Shown in pieces: positions 16,635 to 23,415 of a DNA stretch of 32,708 nucleotides; position 1 is the stretch's first letter, and the number at the start of each line of letters is the position of its first letter. The position numbers and the translations under genes were made by a program. The notes beneath the pieces are model-generated. The model was not told the DNA's origin, did no database searches, and was given only the letters and a program-made list of their open reading frames with translations. Source of the DNA: a virus; IMG/VR virus record IMGVR_UViG_3300043446_004195, positions 1 through 32,708 of that record; one strand, given 5' to 3'.

Positions 16635-16898
16635 ATGGAACCTTCCAGCATCATTTCCGTAGCCGAACGCCTAGGCGTTAGCTTTGCGTTTTTATTGCTC
16701 ATCCTATGGGGTGGCTACAAACTTTTCGGCTGGTTCGGGAACAAGATCCTTTTGCCCCTTCAGGAACGCCATATACGTTTTCTGGACAAATTAGAAATGG
16801 GCCTTGAAAAGGTATTAGACACCCAAAACGAAACCCTCCGGGTGGTGGCAGAGATTCACAAAAACACCCGTGAAATGGACCCTCTAGAAAGGCGTTAA
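16635..16898 (+). CDS. Small single-pass membrane protein (holin candidate)
   Basis: The 87-residue protein has one clear transmembrane segment (about residues 12-30, VSFAFLLLILWGGYKLFGW) and then a charged helical tail with heptad character (FLDKLEMGLEKVLDTQNETL). It lies just after the fibre genes, at the usual place of lysis genes. Phage holins of one-TM type have this size, but so do other phage membrane proteins, so holin is an inference. There are 63 nt of leader with a sequestering repeat. Confidence 0.5.
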   Translation: MEPSSIISVAERLGVSFAFLLLILWGGYKLFGWFGNKILLPLQERHIRFLDKLEMGLEKVLDTQNETLRVVAEIHKNTREMDPLERR

Positions 16899-16899
16899 T

Positions 16900-17211
16900 A
16901 TGATCCCAGAATTACCTAGCGATTTTCCCACGGCGGCGATCCTTACCATCATTGAAAGCATTCGCAAAGGCACGATTAAGAGCCGAGACTTTGGCCAGGC
17001 GTTGTGGATTCTTTCCGGGTTTGCGCTGGCGCAGATCATGAAGGAAGAAAAACAACCTTACGCAGACATCGATATTAGTAACGTTACCAACGAAGATTTT
17101 GCAGCAATACTAGAAAACGCTTCATTAAAGGCGCAGGGCAAGGAACTTGGCCCGATTAGCTGGATCATGATAGCCAAGGTGTGCGTGAGGTTGCTGGCAG
17201 CTTTTTTTTAA
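16900..17211 (+). CDS. Protein of unknown function, possible N-terminal part of an HNH fusion
   Basis: The 103-residue protein begins 1 nt after the upstream stop and is not recognised. It is mainly helical (AAILTIIESIRKGTIKSRDFGQALWIL) with an acidic middle (DIDISNVTNEDFAAIL). Its last codons are GCT TTT TTT TAA, with a T8 tract at 17202-17209. A -1 slip there would pass directly into the downstream HNH frame, which otherwise lacks a good start. Function is unknown. Confidence 0.6.
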   Translation: MIPELPSDFPTAAILTIIESIRKGTIKSRDFGQALWILSGFALAQIMKEEKQPYADIDISNVTNEDFAAILENASLKAQGKELGPISWIMIAKVCVRLLAAFF

Positions 17212-17492
17212 TCTGCCGCAGCGGCCAATGGCCGAGGGTGCGAGCGGAACACCTGAGAAATCATCCAGCCTGCGAAATTTGCGGAACACGGGAAGGGCTA
17301 CAGGTTCACCATGTCATTAGCTACGCATCAGACCCCACGAAGGAACTGGACCCAGGAAATCTGGCAACTCTTTGCGGAAGTGCTGCAAATAACTGTCATT
17401 TTGTTTTTGGCCATCTTTTTAGCTGGCTTCGTACTAATTCAAAATATCGCCAGGACTCTTTGGAATGGCGACGAAAGGTAAGCCATGGTTAA
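17181..17492 (+). CDS. HNH endonuclease-like protein
   Basis: The core reads QWPRVRAEHLRNHPACEICG, then LQVHHVISYASDP, LDPGNLATLC and NCHFVFGHLFSW. This matches small phage and planctomycete HNH proteins: a CxxC pair, the HH motif and a downstream C...H. The start is unclear: GTG 17181 lies inside the previous gene (31-nt overlap) and has no ribosome site, and the first ten residues do not look like family sequence. Either weak internal initiation or a -1 slip at the T8 tract supplies the N-terminus. It overlaps the next gene by 8 nt. The role could be homing or DNA processing. Confidence 0.72.
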   Translation: MREVAGSFFLICRSGQWPRVRAEHLRNHPACEICGTREGLQVHHVISYASDPTKELDPGNLATLCGSAANNCHFVFGHLFSWLRTNSKYRQDSLEWRRKVSHG

Positions 17493-18156
17493 TTTCATCC
17501 TGTCGCTGATAATCGCCCAGCAGATAACACTTCCTCCCGAAGTAAAAGGGAAGCCAGGTTCGTTTATTACCATCCCTGCCACCACCGATGGTTCTATCGT
17601 TCAATGGGTGGTACTGGATTCTGGGCTGGAACTGTTTCCGGCAGAACTTCTGGCATCCACCAGGACGGCAGTAGTTATAGCGCAATCAGAGGGCACTTAC
17701 AGGCTTCTGGCCTATACCGCCAAGGATAACAACCCCAGCCAGCCGACCATTTGCCGCATCATCGTAAAACAGTCAGGACCGGAGCCGACACCAACGCCAC
17801 CAGAACCAGAACCGGAGGCCAACAGCCTGCAAAAGCAACTGCAAACGCTGTATGGTGCCGATAACTCACAGGATAAAGCAAAGCATAAAACCGCCCTTGT
17901 TGGAGTTTACAAGGAGTTGATTAACGCCACGGCATCCCCGGAAATCAGCACCTATGGACAGCTTTACCAAGTAGCCCAAAGGGCTTCCGAAAAGGTTATT
18001 CCAAAAGGTGCGCTGTTGCCTGTTAGAACCGAGATAGCACGATATTTAGATGACAAATTACCCAACGAAACCAAAAGCGAATTAACGCTCGAGGAGCGCA
18101 CCCGATGCGCCAAGGAATTTAGCCAGGTGGCCAAGGCACTGGAGGCCCTCAAGTGA
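17485..18156 (+). CDS. Secreted-looking Ig-like protein with Pro-rich linker
   Basis: The 223-residue protein has a short hydrophobic N-terminus (FILSLIIAQQITLP) that could be a signal peptide or membrane anchor. An Ig/PKD-like beta domain follows (about residues 20-95, with YRLLAYTAKDN). Then come a Pro/Glu linker (TPTPPEPEPE) and a helical C-terminal domain with KTALVGVYKELINATA and a charged end. The layout resembles exported proteins of planctomycetes, by memory. It overlaps the HNH gene and, by GTGA, the peptidase gene, so a role with the peptidase in the envelope is plausible but not shown. Confidence 0.6.
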   Translation: MVNFILSLIIAQQITLPPEVKGKPGSFITIPATTDGSIVQWVVLDSGLELFPAELLASTRTAVVIAQSEGTYRLLAYTAKDNNPSQPTICRIIVKQSGPEPTPTPPEPEPEANSLQKQLQTLYGADNSQDKAKHKTALVGVYKELINATASPEISTYGQLYQVAQRASEKVIPKGALLPVRTEIARYLDDKLPNETKSELTLEERTRCAKEFSQVAKALEALK

Positions 18157-19133
18157 TAGACCACGACAACTACGAACTAATGAGATCCTTTGGTGGCCAA
18201 GTGCTTTACCGTGGTGCTAACGTTGAAGACAGCCATTGGAACTTTGGCTATTCTGGCGCACCGGAAAACGACCCCATAGCGGCAGCCATGCCAGCCTTTG
18301 CCATCGTGGGCGATGAAGAGCCCAAGGATCATGCCTTCCTTTGGGATTTCTCATTAAAGGCGAATAAAGGCCAGCACTTCCTAACCTTTCGCCAGGAAAG
18401 TGGTAGCTGCGTAGGAAACGGGCTGGGGCAAGCTATCTGGTATTTGCAGGCTGTAGAAGTCTGCCGTAATGGCGATGCAGAGGAAGTGATTTTGCCGTTC
18501 TGGTTGCTAACCTATGGTAAATCCCGTGAGATAGCAGGCATGAGAGGGCAGGGGGAAGGCAGCTTTGGTAGCGCAGCAGCCGAGGCCATGAAAAGGGAAG
18601 GAATTCTTCCTTCTAACGAGACAACCTTACCGCAACCAAACACCAAGGATGGAATCTGTTACGGGTATAAAACCGAAATGCAATGGTCGGATGGGGCTAA
18701 GATCAGCAACAAATATTTAGAAATCAGCAGAAAGCACATCGTAAAGACAGCGGCAAAAATCAAAAACAGCGAAGAAGCCAAGGCGGCTTTAAGGAACTAC
18801 TACCCGCTAACGTGCGCCTCGATGTTTGGCACTGCTATTTTAGTACCACCAACCAAAGGAACCCCACCAGTAAGGCTGGCACCCAGAACCGATAGCTGGG
18901 GCCACCAGATGTGCTGCATAGGCTGGCTAGACCATCCAGAACTTGGCGACCTGTTTTATATCCTCAACAGCTGGGGGCCTGATGTTCATGGGAAACCGGC
19001 TGGAAGCTTTAACGAGCCGCCTGGCGGTTTCTGGATCACGTCCAAAGATATGGACTTTATGTGCCGTGATGAAGTTTTTGCCTTCAGCCAGTTTGATGGG
19101 TTCCCGGCTCAACAATTTTCATGGCTGATTTAG
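18153..19133 (+). CDS. Papain-like (C1A) cysteine peptidase
   Basis: The 326-residue protein contains the three papain landmarks in order: RQESGSCVGNG with oxyanion Gln81 and nucleophile Cys86, SWGHQMCCIGW with His251, and ILNSWG with Asn272 in the classical NSWG motif. Spacing of Gln to Cys is one residue shorter than in papain. No signal peptide or propeptide is obvious; about 75 residues precede the Gln. It starts at GTG 18153, overlapping the upstream stop. The position after the tail genes and the membrane protein is where an endolysin would be, and no lysozyme or amidase is visible elsewhere in the window. Cutting of wall or surface protein during lysis, or virion protein processing, are both possible. 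Confidence 0.82.
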   Translation: MIDHDNYELMRSFGGQVLYRGANVEDSHWNFGYSGAPENDPIAAAMPAFAIVGDEEPKDHAFLWDFSLKANKGQHFLTFRQESGSCVGNGLGQAIWYLQAVEVCRNGDAEEVILPFWLLTYGKSREIAGMRGQGEGSFGSAAAEAMKREGILPSNETTLPQPNTKDGICYGYKTEMQWSDGAKISNKYLEISRKHIVKTAAKIKNSEEAKAALRNYYPLTCASMFGTAILVPPTKGTPPVRLAPRTDSWGHQMCCIGWLDHPELGDLFYILNSWGPDVHGKPAGSFNEPPGGFWITSKDMDFMCRDEVFAFSQFDGFPAQQFSWLI

Positions 19134-19144
19134 GAGGTTCGCCC

Positions 19145-19333
19145 ATGAATTCTTCGTTTCTTTTCATCGTTCTAATGATCAGCCAAGAAACCCCAGATAG
19201 GCTACGGCTGAGGCCATCTAGGCCAACACAGCCAGCATCTGAAAGCAAGGAAGATGCCAGCAAACGGGCGGTATCGGAAGCCATTGGGGAAATCTCCCCA
19301 CCCGTGCGCTGGTTTTCCTCTGGCAACGTCTGA
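19145..19333 (+). CDS. Small protein with hydrophobic N-terminus
   Basis: The 62-residue product begins MNSSFLFIVLMISQ, a short hydrophobic stretch, and then is polar and Pro/Ser-rich (RPSRPTQPASESKEDASK). AGGAGG lies 8 nt before the ATG, a strong ribosome site, which is the main reason to accept it. It might be a short secreted or membrane-anchored lysis accessory. No family is recognised. Confidence 0.5.
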   Translation: MNSSFLFIVLMISQETPDRLRLRPSRPTQPASESKEDASKRAVSEAIGEISPPVRWFSSGNV

Positions 19334-19364
19334 GGCCCCAAAGGATGCCGCTAACGCCATAGTT

Positions 19365-19811
19365 ATGGCCGCAAAGCGCAAAACTGTTCCCAGGTATTTA
19401 ACGCCGACTTACAAAACCTGGATTAATATGCGGCAGAGGTGCCGTAATCCCCGCAACCCCAATTGGGAGGATTACGGAGGCCGAGGTATCAAAGTTTGCC
19501 AGCGTTGGGATGTTTACGAGAACTTCCTTGAAGATTTAGGCTATCGACCAGGCGATAACTGGAGCTTAGAACGCATCGACTGCAACAAAAATTACACGCC
19601 TTCCAATTGCCGATGGATTGAAAAAAAGGATCAGTGGCGGGAAAGAAGGATAACCATTTTAGTTAGCTTGTGTGGGAAAAAATTCCCACTTCGGGATATT
19701 TGCGAAATGTTTAAATTGAATTATTCCAAGGCATATCATCAGATTAAAAGGGGCGTAACCATTGAAACTATTCTGGCTAACCTAAAAAAGAAAAATAAAC
19801 GCACAAGGTAG
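19365..19811 (+). CDS. Endonuclease-like / DNA-binding phage protein (GRGI-VC family)
   Basis: The 148-residue protein carries the pattern YKTWINMRQRCRNP, then YGGRGIKVCQRW, FLEDLGYRPGDNWSLERIDC and NYTPSNCRWIEKKDQWRERR. This set of motifs belongs to a widespread family of small phage proteins related to HNH/AP2-type homing proteins. The basic C-terminus contains a possible helix-turn-helix (LRDICEMFKLNYSKAYHQI). The start at ATG 19365 avoids overlap with the previous gene; an in-frame ATG at 19254 would overlap it by 80 nt. It is the last gene before the attachment region. Confidence 0.7.
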   Translation: MAAKRKTVPRYLTPTYKTWINMRQRCRNPRNPNWEDYGGRGIKVCQRWDVYENFLEDLGYRPGDNWSLERIDCNKNYTPSNCRWIEKKDQWRERRITILVSLCGKKFPLRDICEMFKLNYSKAYHQIKRGVTIETILANLKKKNKRTR

Positions 19812-19812
19812 A

Positions 19813-19851
19813 TCTTAAAAGTTACTACCACTTGCTACCACTTTTTTAAGA
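19813..19851 (+). repeat. P-arm direct repeats CTACCACTT within an A+T inverted repeat
   Basis: CTACCACTT occurs at 19825-19833 and 19835-19843, a tandem pair with 10-bp period (one helical turn). The pair is flanked by TCTTAAAA (19813-19820) and TTTTAAGA (19844-19851), which can form an 8-bp stem. The same nonamer occurs twice more on the other side of the att core, so these are candidate arm-type binding sites for the integrase. Confidence 0.6.
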
Positions 19852-19905
19852 TTTTGATGTTTTTTGACATCTTTCGTTATTTGCTGCGTTCGTTGAATTG
19901 ACTAT

Positions 19906-19922
19906 AAAACAGCCTGTTTTTT
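19906..19922 (+). terminator. Weak intrinsic terminator after the late genes
   Basis: AAAACA pairs with TGTTTT around a GCC loop and runs into two more T residues. It is A+T-rich and short, so its strength is doubtful, but its place after the last late gene and before attP fits a late transcript end. Confidence 0.35.
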
Positions 19923-19969
19923 GATGGTTTTTTAAATAATTAAGGACAAACCGGCTATTTAAAAACACC

Positions 19970-20011
19970 TTTGCAAGCAGGGGGTTAGGGGTTCGAGTCC
20001 CCTAGCCTCCA
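19970..20011 (+). other. attP: attP core: 3' half of a tRNA-Ala(UGC) gene
   Basis: The 42 bases read as a tRNA from the anticodon loop to the discriminator base: loop TTTGCAA (19970-19976, anticodon TGC), stem GCAGG, variable GGGTT, T-arm AGGGG-TTCGAGT-CCCCT (19987-20003), acceptor AGCCTCC and A. The 5' half is absent, so it is not a functional tRNA. tRNA 3' halves are classical tyrosine-integrase targets, because integration restores the gene. The integrase starts 133 nt downstream. Phage genes lie on both sides, so this is attP rather than a host junction. No CCA is encoded. Confidence 0.85.
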
Positions 20012-20083
20012 TTGAATATAAAACCAAGCATATCAACGACTTACGACTAATCCAAAACCATACCGCCAACCTACCTGTAAAAT

Positions 20084-20110
20084 AAAAGTGGTAGTAAACT
20101 ACCACTTTTT
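20084..20110 (+). repeat. P'-arm palindrome AAAAGTGGTAG-TAAA-CTACCACTTTT
   Basis: A perfect 11-bp inverted repeat with a TAAA loop carries two more copies of the CTACCACTT nonamer, in opposite directions (20086-20094 and 20099-20107). As RNA it is a hairpin followed by a T-run and could also stop transcription towards the integrase. As DNA it fits a pair of integrase arm sites. Confidence 0.6.
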
Positions 20111-20143
20111 CATCCTTTATTTGGTAGGAAGGAGCCAAATACA

Positions 20144-21187
20144 GTGAAAATACCCAAAATGGGCTGCCATAGGCAGACCGGACAGGCTCGGGTTATTTAC
20201 CAGGGGAAGCACTTTTACCTGGGCAAATTTGGCTCGGATGAAGCCGCAGAAAATTACAAAAAGTTCGTTGCAAAAATTATCAACGGTGGTGAATTTAAAG
20301 TGTCTGCCACCAGCTACACCGTAGCCATTGCCATGGTGCAATACCTGGAACACTGCAACGGTTACTACGGCATCAAAGAGGCTGGCAATGTTAAGACCGC
20401 TTTGAAGCTGCTGGCACAAAAGTTTGGCAAAGTGGAATTGGTTAACCTTGGCCCTAGTGCCGTTCACGATTTCATCCAATCCATGGCGGCCAGCGGGAAA
20501 TATACCCGTTACCGTTGCAATAAGGTTTTAGCCATCTGGAAGCGGTTTTATCGTTGGTTGAGTTTGAAAGAGTTGATAGGGCCTGAAAAGCTGGCGGCAA
20601 TGAATACCATTCCGGGCATTAAAATGGGCCGTACGGCAGCCATTGAATCCATCCCGGTAAAAGCCCCACCCTTGGCAGATTTTGAATCCATGGTAGCCGC
20701 AGCCCCTCCACACATTGCCGACCTTTGCCGCCTTCAACTGCTTATGGGCTGTCGCCCTGGGGAACTCTTAAGCCTTAAGCCCGGGCTCATGGACCGTAGC
20801 AAGCCGGTGTGGGTGTACACCCCAGAAAAACATAAGAACAGCCACAGAGGCCATCAAAGGAAAATACTAATAGGCCCGCAGGCCCAAGGCATCTTAGCCA
20901 AGTACCTGTTTAGAAAAGATGATGAATGGTGCTGGCCTGCAAAGGTCGAAGGGATGCATTATCAGGTTCATTCCTTTGAACAGGAATTGAAGCGGGTGTG
21001 CAAGCGGGCAGGCATTCCCAAGATATTGCCAAACCAGATCAGGCACCTAGCGGCCACGCTCATTCATGAACGCTACGGGTGGGAATCTGCCAGGCAGATC
21101 CTAGGCCACCGAACTGTTGGAACAACTCAATTTTATGTAGAAGAATTGCTTGCCAGTGCGGTCAAGGTGGCCGAACAGATGGGATAG
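20144..21187 (+). CDS. int: Tyrosine recombinase / phage integrase
   Basis: The 347-residue protein has an N-terminal AP2-like arm-binding domain (RVIYQGKHFYLGKFGSDEAA, residues 17-35). A SAM-like core-binding region spans about residues 55-150. The catalytic domain has LLMGCRPGELLSL with Arg204, an HKNSHRG loop near 230, PNQIRHLAATLI with Arg300, LGHRTVGTTQFYVE with His322 and Tyr331. The usual HxxR has Asn297 in place of His. The N-terminal type is common in planctomycete integrases, by memory. GTG 20144 follows AAGGAG. The gene lies next to attP and should catalyse integration into the host tRNA-Ala gene. Confidence 0.92.
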   Translation: MKIPKMGCHRQTGQARVIYQGKHFYLGKFGSDEAAENYKKFVAKIINGGEFKVSATSYTVAIAMVQYLEHCNGYYGIKEAGNVKTALKLLAQKFGKVELVNLGPSAVHDFIQSMAASGKYTRYRCNKVLAIWKRFYRWLSLKELIGPEKLAAMNTIPGIKMGRTAAIESIPVKAPPLADFESMVAAAPPHIADLCRLQLLMGCRPGELLSLKPGLMDRSKPVWVYTPEKHKNSHRGHQRKILIGPQAQGILAKYLFRKDDEWCWPAKVEGMHYQVHSFEQELKRVCKRAGIPKILPNQIRHLAATLIHERYGWESARQILGHRTVGTTQFYVEELLASAVKVAEQMG

Positions 21188-21236
21188 GCTTAAACTAGAA
21201 TTAGATTCAAAATCACTAAATCCAAGGGGAATGCCC

Positions 21237-21578
21237 ATGGCCCTTGTTTCATGTCCTGAATGTGGAAAGAAAGTCTCTGACCAGTCTGATTCTTGTATAG
21301 GTTGTGGATATCCACTTAATCCTCTTTCTTTTAACTCTAAGCCAGCAAACCGAATTAACCCAAAGCATCAGCAGGGTAAAAAATCAAAGGGCGCAGCAGC
21401 ATTCTTGGCCTTATTTTTAGGGGGCCTTGGTGTGCACAAGTTTTATCTGGAACAGCCAATCATGGGCTTGATTTACCTTTGCTTTTGCTGGACTTTTGTT
21501 CCAGCAATTTTAGGCGCATTGGAAGGCTTAAATTACATCTTTATGAGCCAGAAAACATTTGCAGAAAGACATGGGTAA
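21237..21578 (+). CDS. Zinc-ribbon plus TM2-domain membrane protein
   Basis: The 113-residue protein starts with a zinc ribbon (CPECGKKVSDQSDSCIGCGYPL), then a basic linker, then a TM2 domain: GAAAFLALFLGGLGVHKFYL, a conserved LGxHKFY turn, and a second helix (GLIYLCFCWTFVPAILGALEG). TM2 proteins are small two-pass membrane proteins of unclear role. AAGGGG lies 7 nt before ATG 21237. It sits in the lysogeny region between integrase and toxin-antitoxin genes, so it may be a lysogenic conversion gene. Confidence 0.75.
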   Translation: MALVSCPECGKKVSDQSDSCIGCGYPLNPLSFNSKPANRINPKHQQGKKSKGAAAFLALFLGGLGVHKFYLEQPIMGLIYLCFCWTFVPAILGALEGLNYIFMSQKTFAERHG

Positions 21579-21700
21579 AGCAATTAGGCAACTGGTATAA
21601 AAACCAACTATATTTTCCATTGGTGATAGAATAAAAAATGTGGCCTTTTAAATTTCCTTATTAAAAAGTAAAATAACAAAAAATCCACCAAGGGTGTTTT

Positions 21701-22297
21701 ATGTCGAAAGCTATTTCCATAGCCAAAGAATTTATAAGCCTGTCCTACACAGACTCCGTTGAGGTTGATCCTATATCCAATCTTCGCTTGCATAAACTTT
21801 TATATTATGCTCAGGCATGGTCTATGATCATAAGGCAACAAGACTTATTCATGGAGGACTTCCAGGCTTGGCGGCATGGTCCTGTTATTCCAGAACTTTA
21901 CAAAACCATCAAGTCTTCAGAAAATCCATCAGTAATTATTTCCAATGATTTTCTTAAAAACACGCCAGATCCTTTGCCAGATGAAAAGGAGTTTATTAAA
22001 GCGGTTTGGGATTCCTACAAGACATTTTCAGCAATTGGTCTTTCTAAAAAGACCCACGATGAAGACCCATGGAAAAAAACACGAGGCGGTAGGCCTGATT
22101 CTGATATTGGGAATGACATCATCGATGGTAATTTAATTCATGAATATTTTTCTAAAAATCAAGTTCCAGAGCCTTTGGAAAATTACCGCAAATTATTAGA
22201 TGAATCTCACGAACTAGCGGAAAAACAATTACTTGCAGGACCAAAGCTAGATGTTACAAAGCTTTTAGCAGCAGCAAAAAACAGACAGCTTGCTTAA
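21701..22297 (+). CDS. Panacea / DUF4065-type antitoxin (SocA-like)
   Basis: The 198-residue protein has the Panacea (DUF4065) signature: ISNLRLHKLLYYAQAWSMI near residue 27, then FMEDFQAWRHGPVIPELYK, with further helices (LPDEKEFIKAVWDSYKTFSA). Panacea proteins are antitoxins that pair with very diverse toxins; SocA and GepA are relatives. The extended C-terminus (about 90 residues) may be the toxin-binding part. The gene is 3 nt upstream of a MazF/PemK-like gene, the typical two-gene arrangement. It is expressed from the lysogeny region and could maintain the prophage or exclude other phages. Confidence 0.82.
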   Translation: MSKAISIAKEFISLSYTDSVEVDPISNLRLHKLLYYAQAWSMIIRQQDLFMEDFQAWRHGPVIPELYKTIKSSENPSVIISNDFLKNTPDPLPDEKEFIKAVWDSYKTFSAIGLSKKTHDEDPWKKTRGGRPDSDIGNDIIDGNLIHEYFSKNQVPEPLENYRKLLDESHELAEKQLLAGPKLDVTKLLAAAKNRQLA

Positions 22298-22300
22298 ATC

Positions 22301-22663
22301 ATGCAAAAATATCAGCCTGGAACAATTCTTCTCGTCGAAAATGTTCCAGATCCTAACGGCACTAATCATAAAAATAGAAATATAGTATTAGTAATAGAAG
22401 CTTCTTCTGATGAAGATGAATTTATTGGTGTTTGTATTACAGGAACCTTTAATTATCCATTAAAAGAAAACATGGTTAAAATGCCATTTAGTAAAACCAA
22501 TGCATGCAAATGCCATAGTGGTCTTGTAAAAGATTGCGTTGCAATGTGCGATTGGTTGCATTATTTTTCTAAAAAAGAAATAATTGAAAAAACAGGCTTT
22601 TTGCGAGCGGATTATTTTAAACCAATCATAGCCTGGCTTGCGAATAATGGTTTTAAACTTTAA
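22301..22663 (+). CDS. Probable toxin partner of Panacea (PemK/MazF-like)
   Basis: The 120-residue protein begins YQPGTILLVENVPDPNGT, then KNRNIVLVIEASSDED and IGVCITGTFNYP, which fits the SH3-like barrel entry of PemK/MazF nucleases. The later HSGLVKDCVAMCDWL segment resembles the conserved position of a MazF second strand. The fit is moderate, and the catalytic Arg and Thr of MazF cannot be placed with certainty. Low G+C relative to neighbours suggests acquisition together with the antitoxin gene. Convergent overlap of 11 nt with the minus-strand gene downstream is notable. Confidence 0.6.
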   Translation: MQKYQPGTILLVENVPDPNGTNHKNRNIVLVIEASSDEDEFIGVCITGTFNYPLKENMVKMPFSKTNACKCHSGLVKDCVAMCDWLHYFSKKEIIEKTGFLRADYFKPIIAWLANNGFKL

Positions 22664-23177
22664 CAAACAGCAGCACTTTGCCGTAAAGTGGCCCATCAGC
22701 CCCGCTATCCAATTTTGCCGCCGCTTGCAGGCCCTTGCATCCCGTTGCGAGATGGTGCGTTTTCCCGCTTTGGATCGCCCACCAGACGGAATCCCAATCA
22801 GGTTCCTCCATCTGGGAAACAGCCTCCCAAAAATCCGAACTATCCCACATTTTAAGCGAGCCATCATTACCCCGGCAGATGTACAGATCAGCCTTCCCGA
22901 CAACATCCCGCCCAGGCTCCACACGGTAACTGTCTCCCATGGGATACAGTAGCCAGCGTTCAATTAGCACATCTGGCCCACTCTGTCTGACTTTTACCTG
23001 ACACGTTTTGCCTGTAATCAGACAAACGCCATCAATGCCCTTGAGATCGGCAGACAGGCCCGCAGCGGCGAAATAATAGGGGTTATCGGGCTGGGAATTG
23101 ATTTGCTTAAAGACTTCCAGAGCCTGGGAATTTCCCTGGCTGATGCGCTGGTGCAGGCTGGAATGGTGATTAGTCAT
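22653..23177 (-). CDS. Possible PD-(D/E)XK nuclease-like protein
   Basis: The 174-residue protein, read from the ATG at 23177, includes YYFAAAGLSADLKGIDGVCL followed by a short turn and TCQVKVRQSG. The arrangement D-(x)n-QVK is that of the PD-(D/E)XK core, in which Gln can replace Glu. The rest (RWLLYPMGDSYRVEPGRDVVGKADLYIC, DSSDFWEAV) is beta-rich and unrecognised. It overlaps the HTH gene by 8 nt, so the two form a minus-strand pair, opposite to all other genes. An in-frame start at 23228 would overlap that gene further. A DNA-related role is an inference from the weak motif. Confidence 0.5.
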   Translation of the reverse strand: MTNHHSSLHQRISQGNSQALEVFKQINSQPDNPYYFAAAGLSADLKGIDGVCLITGKTCQVKVRQSGPDVLIERWLLYPMGDSYRVEPGRDVVGKADLYICRGNDGSLKMWDSSDFWEAVSQMEEPDWDSVWWAIQSGKTHHLATGCKGLQAAAKLDSGADGPLYGKVLLFVKV

Positions 23178-23364
23178 TCTTTTTAGGCCACGGCCTACCA
23201 CGATTAGGCCTATTTTTAGCTTTTTCAAGTTCAGAAGGCTTAATTAAATAGATACTACCCAGTTTTTCAGCACTAATAATTTTCTTTTCAATTAAACGAA
23301 TGACCCCAGAACGTGAAAGACCTAATTTAGAAGCAAATTCCTGAACACTTAAATAATCATCCAT
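23170..23364 (-). CDS. Excisionase-like / MerR-type helix-turn-helix protein
   Basis: The 64-residue protein reads DDYLSVQEFASKLGLSRSG, then VIRLIEKKIISAEKLGSIYL and IKPSELEKAKNR. This is the winged-helix excisionase/MerR N-terminal pattern: helix-turn-helix, then a beta wing. GGAGGG lies 9 nt before the ATG at 23364; a TTG two codons upstream is possible. Such proteins direct excision or act as small repressors. It is divergent from the early operon, so it may control both promoters in the 150-nt gap. No larger CI-like repressor is recognised in the window, which makes this gene a key switch candidate. Confidence 0.72.
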   Translation of the reverse strand: MDDYLSVQEFASKLGLSRSGVIRLIEKKIISAEKLGSIYLIKPSELEKAKNRPNRGRPWPKKND

Positions 23365-23415
23365 CAGCAATTTCCCTCCATTTTTTTAATTGTATCACAA
23401 AAATGCTAATTACTA

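Noticed and set aside
16076-17492. A classical lysozyme or amidase among the lysis-region genes
   Set aside because: None of the genes here shows the catalytic motifs of glycoside hydrolase, amidase or NlpC/P60 families; only the C1A peptidase downstream has a hydrolase motif.
19970-20011. A functional tRNA gene
   Set aside because: Only the anticodon loop to the discriminator base is present; the D-arm, the 5' anticodon stem and the 5' acceptor strand are missing. It is better read as an attachment core.
22460-22963. A 167-residue minus-strand frame
   Set aside because: It overlaps the toxin gene and the 174-residue minus gene in another frame and shows no family-like motif.
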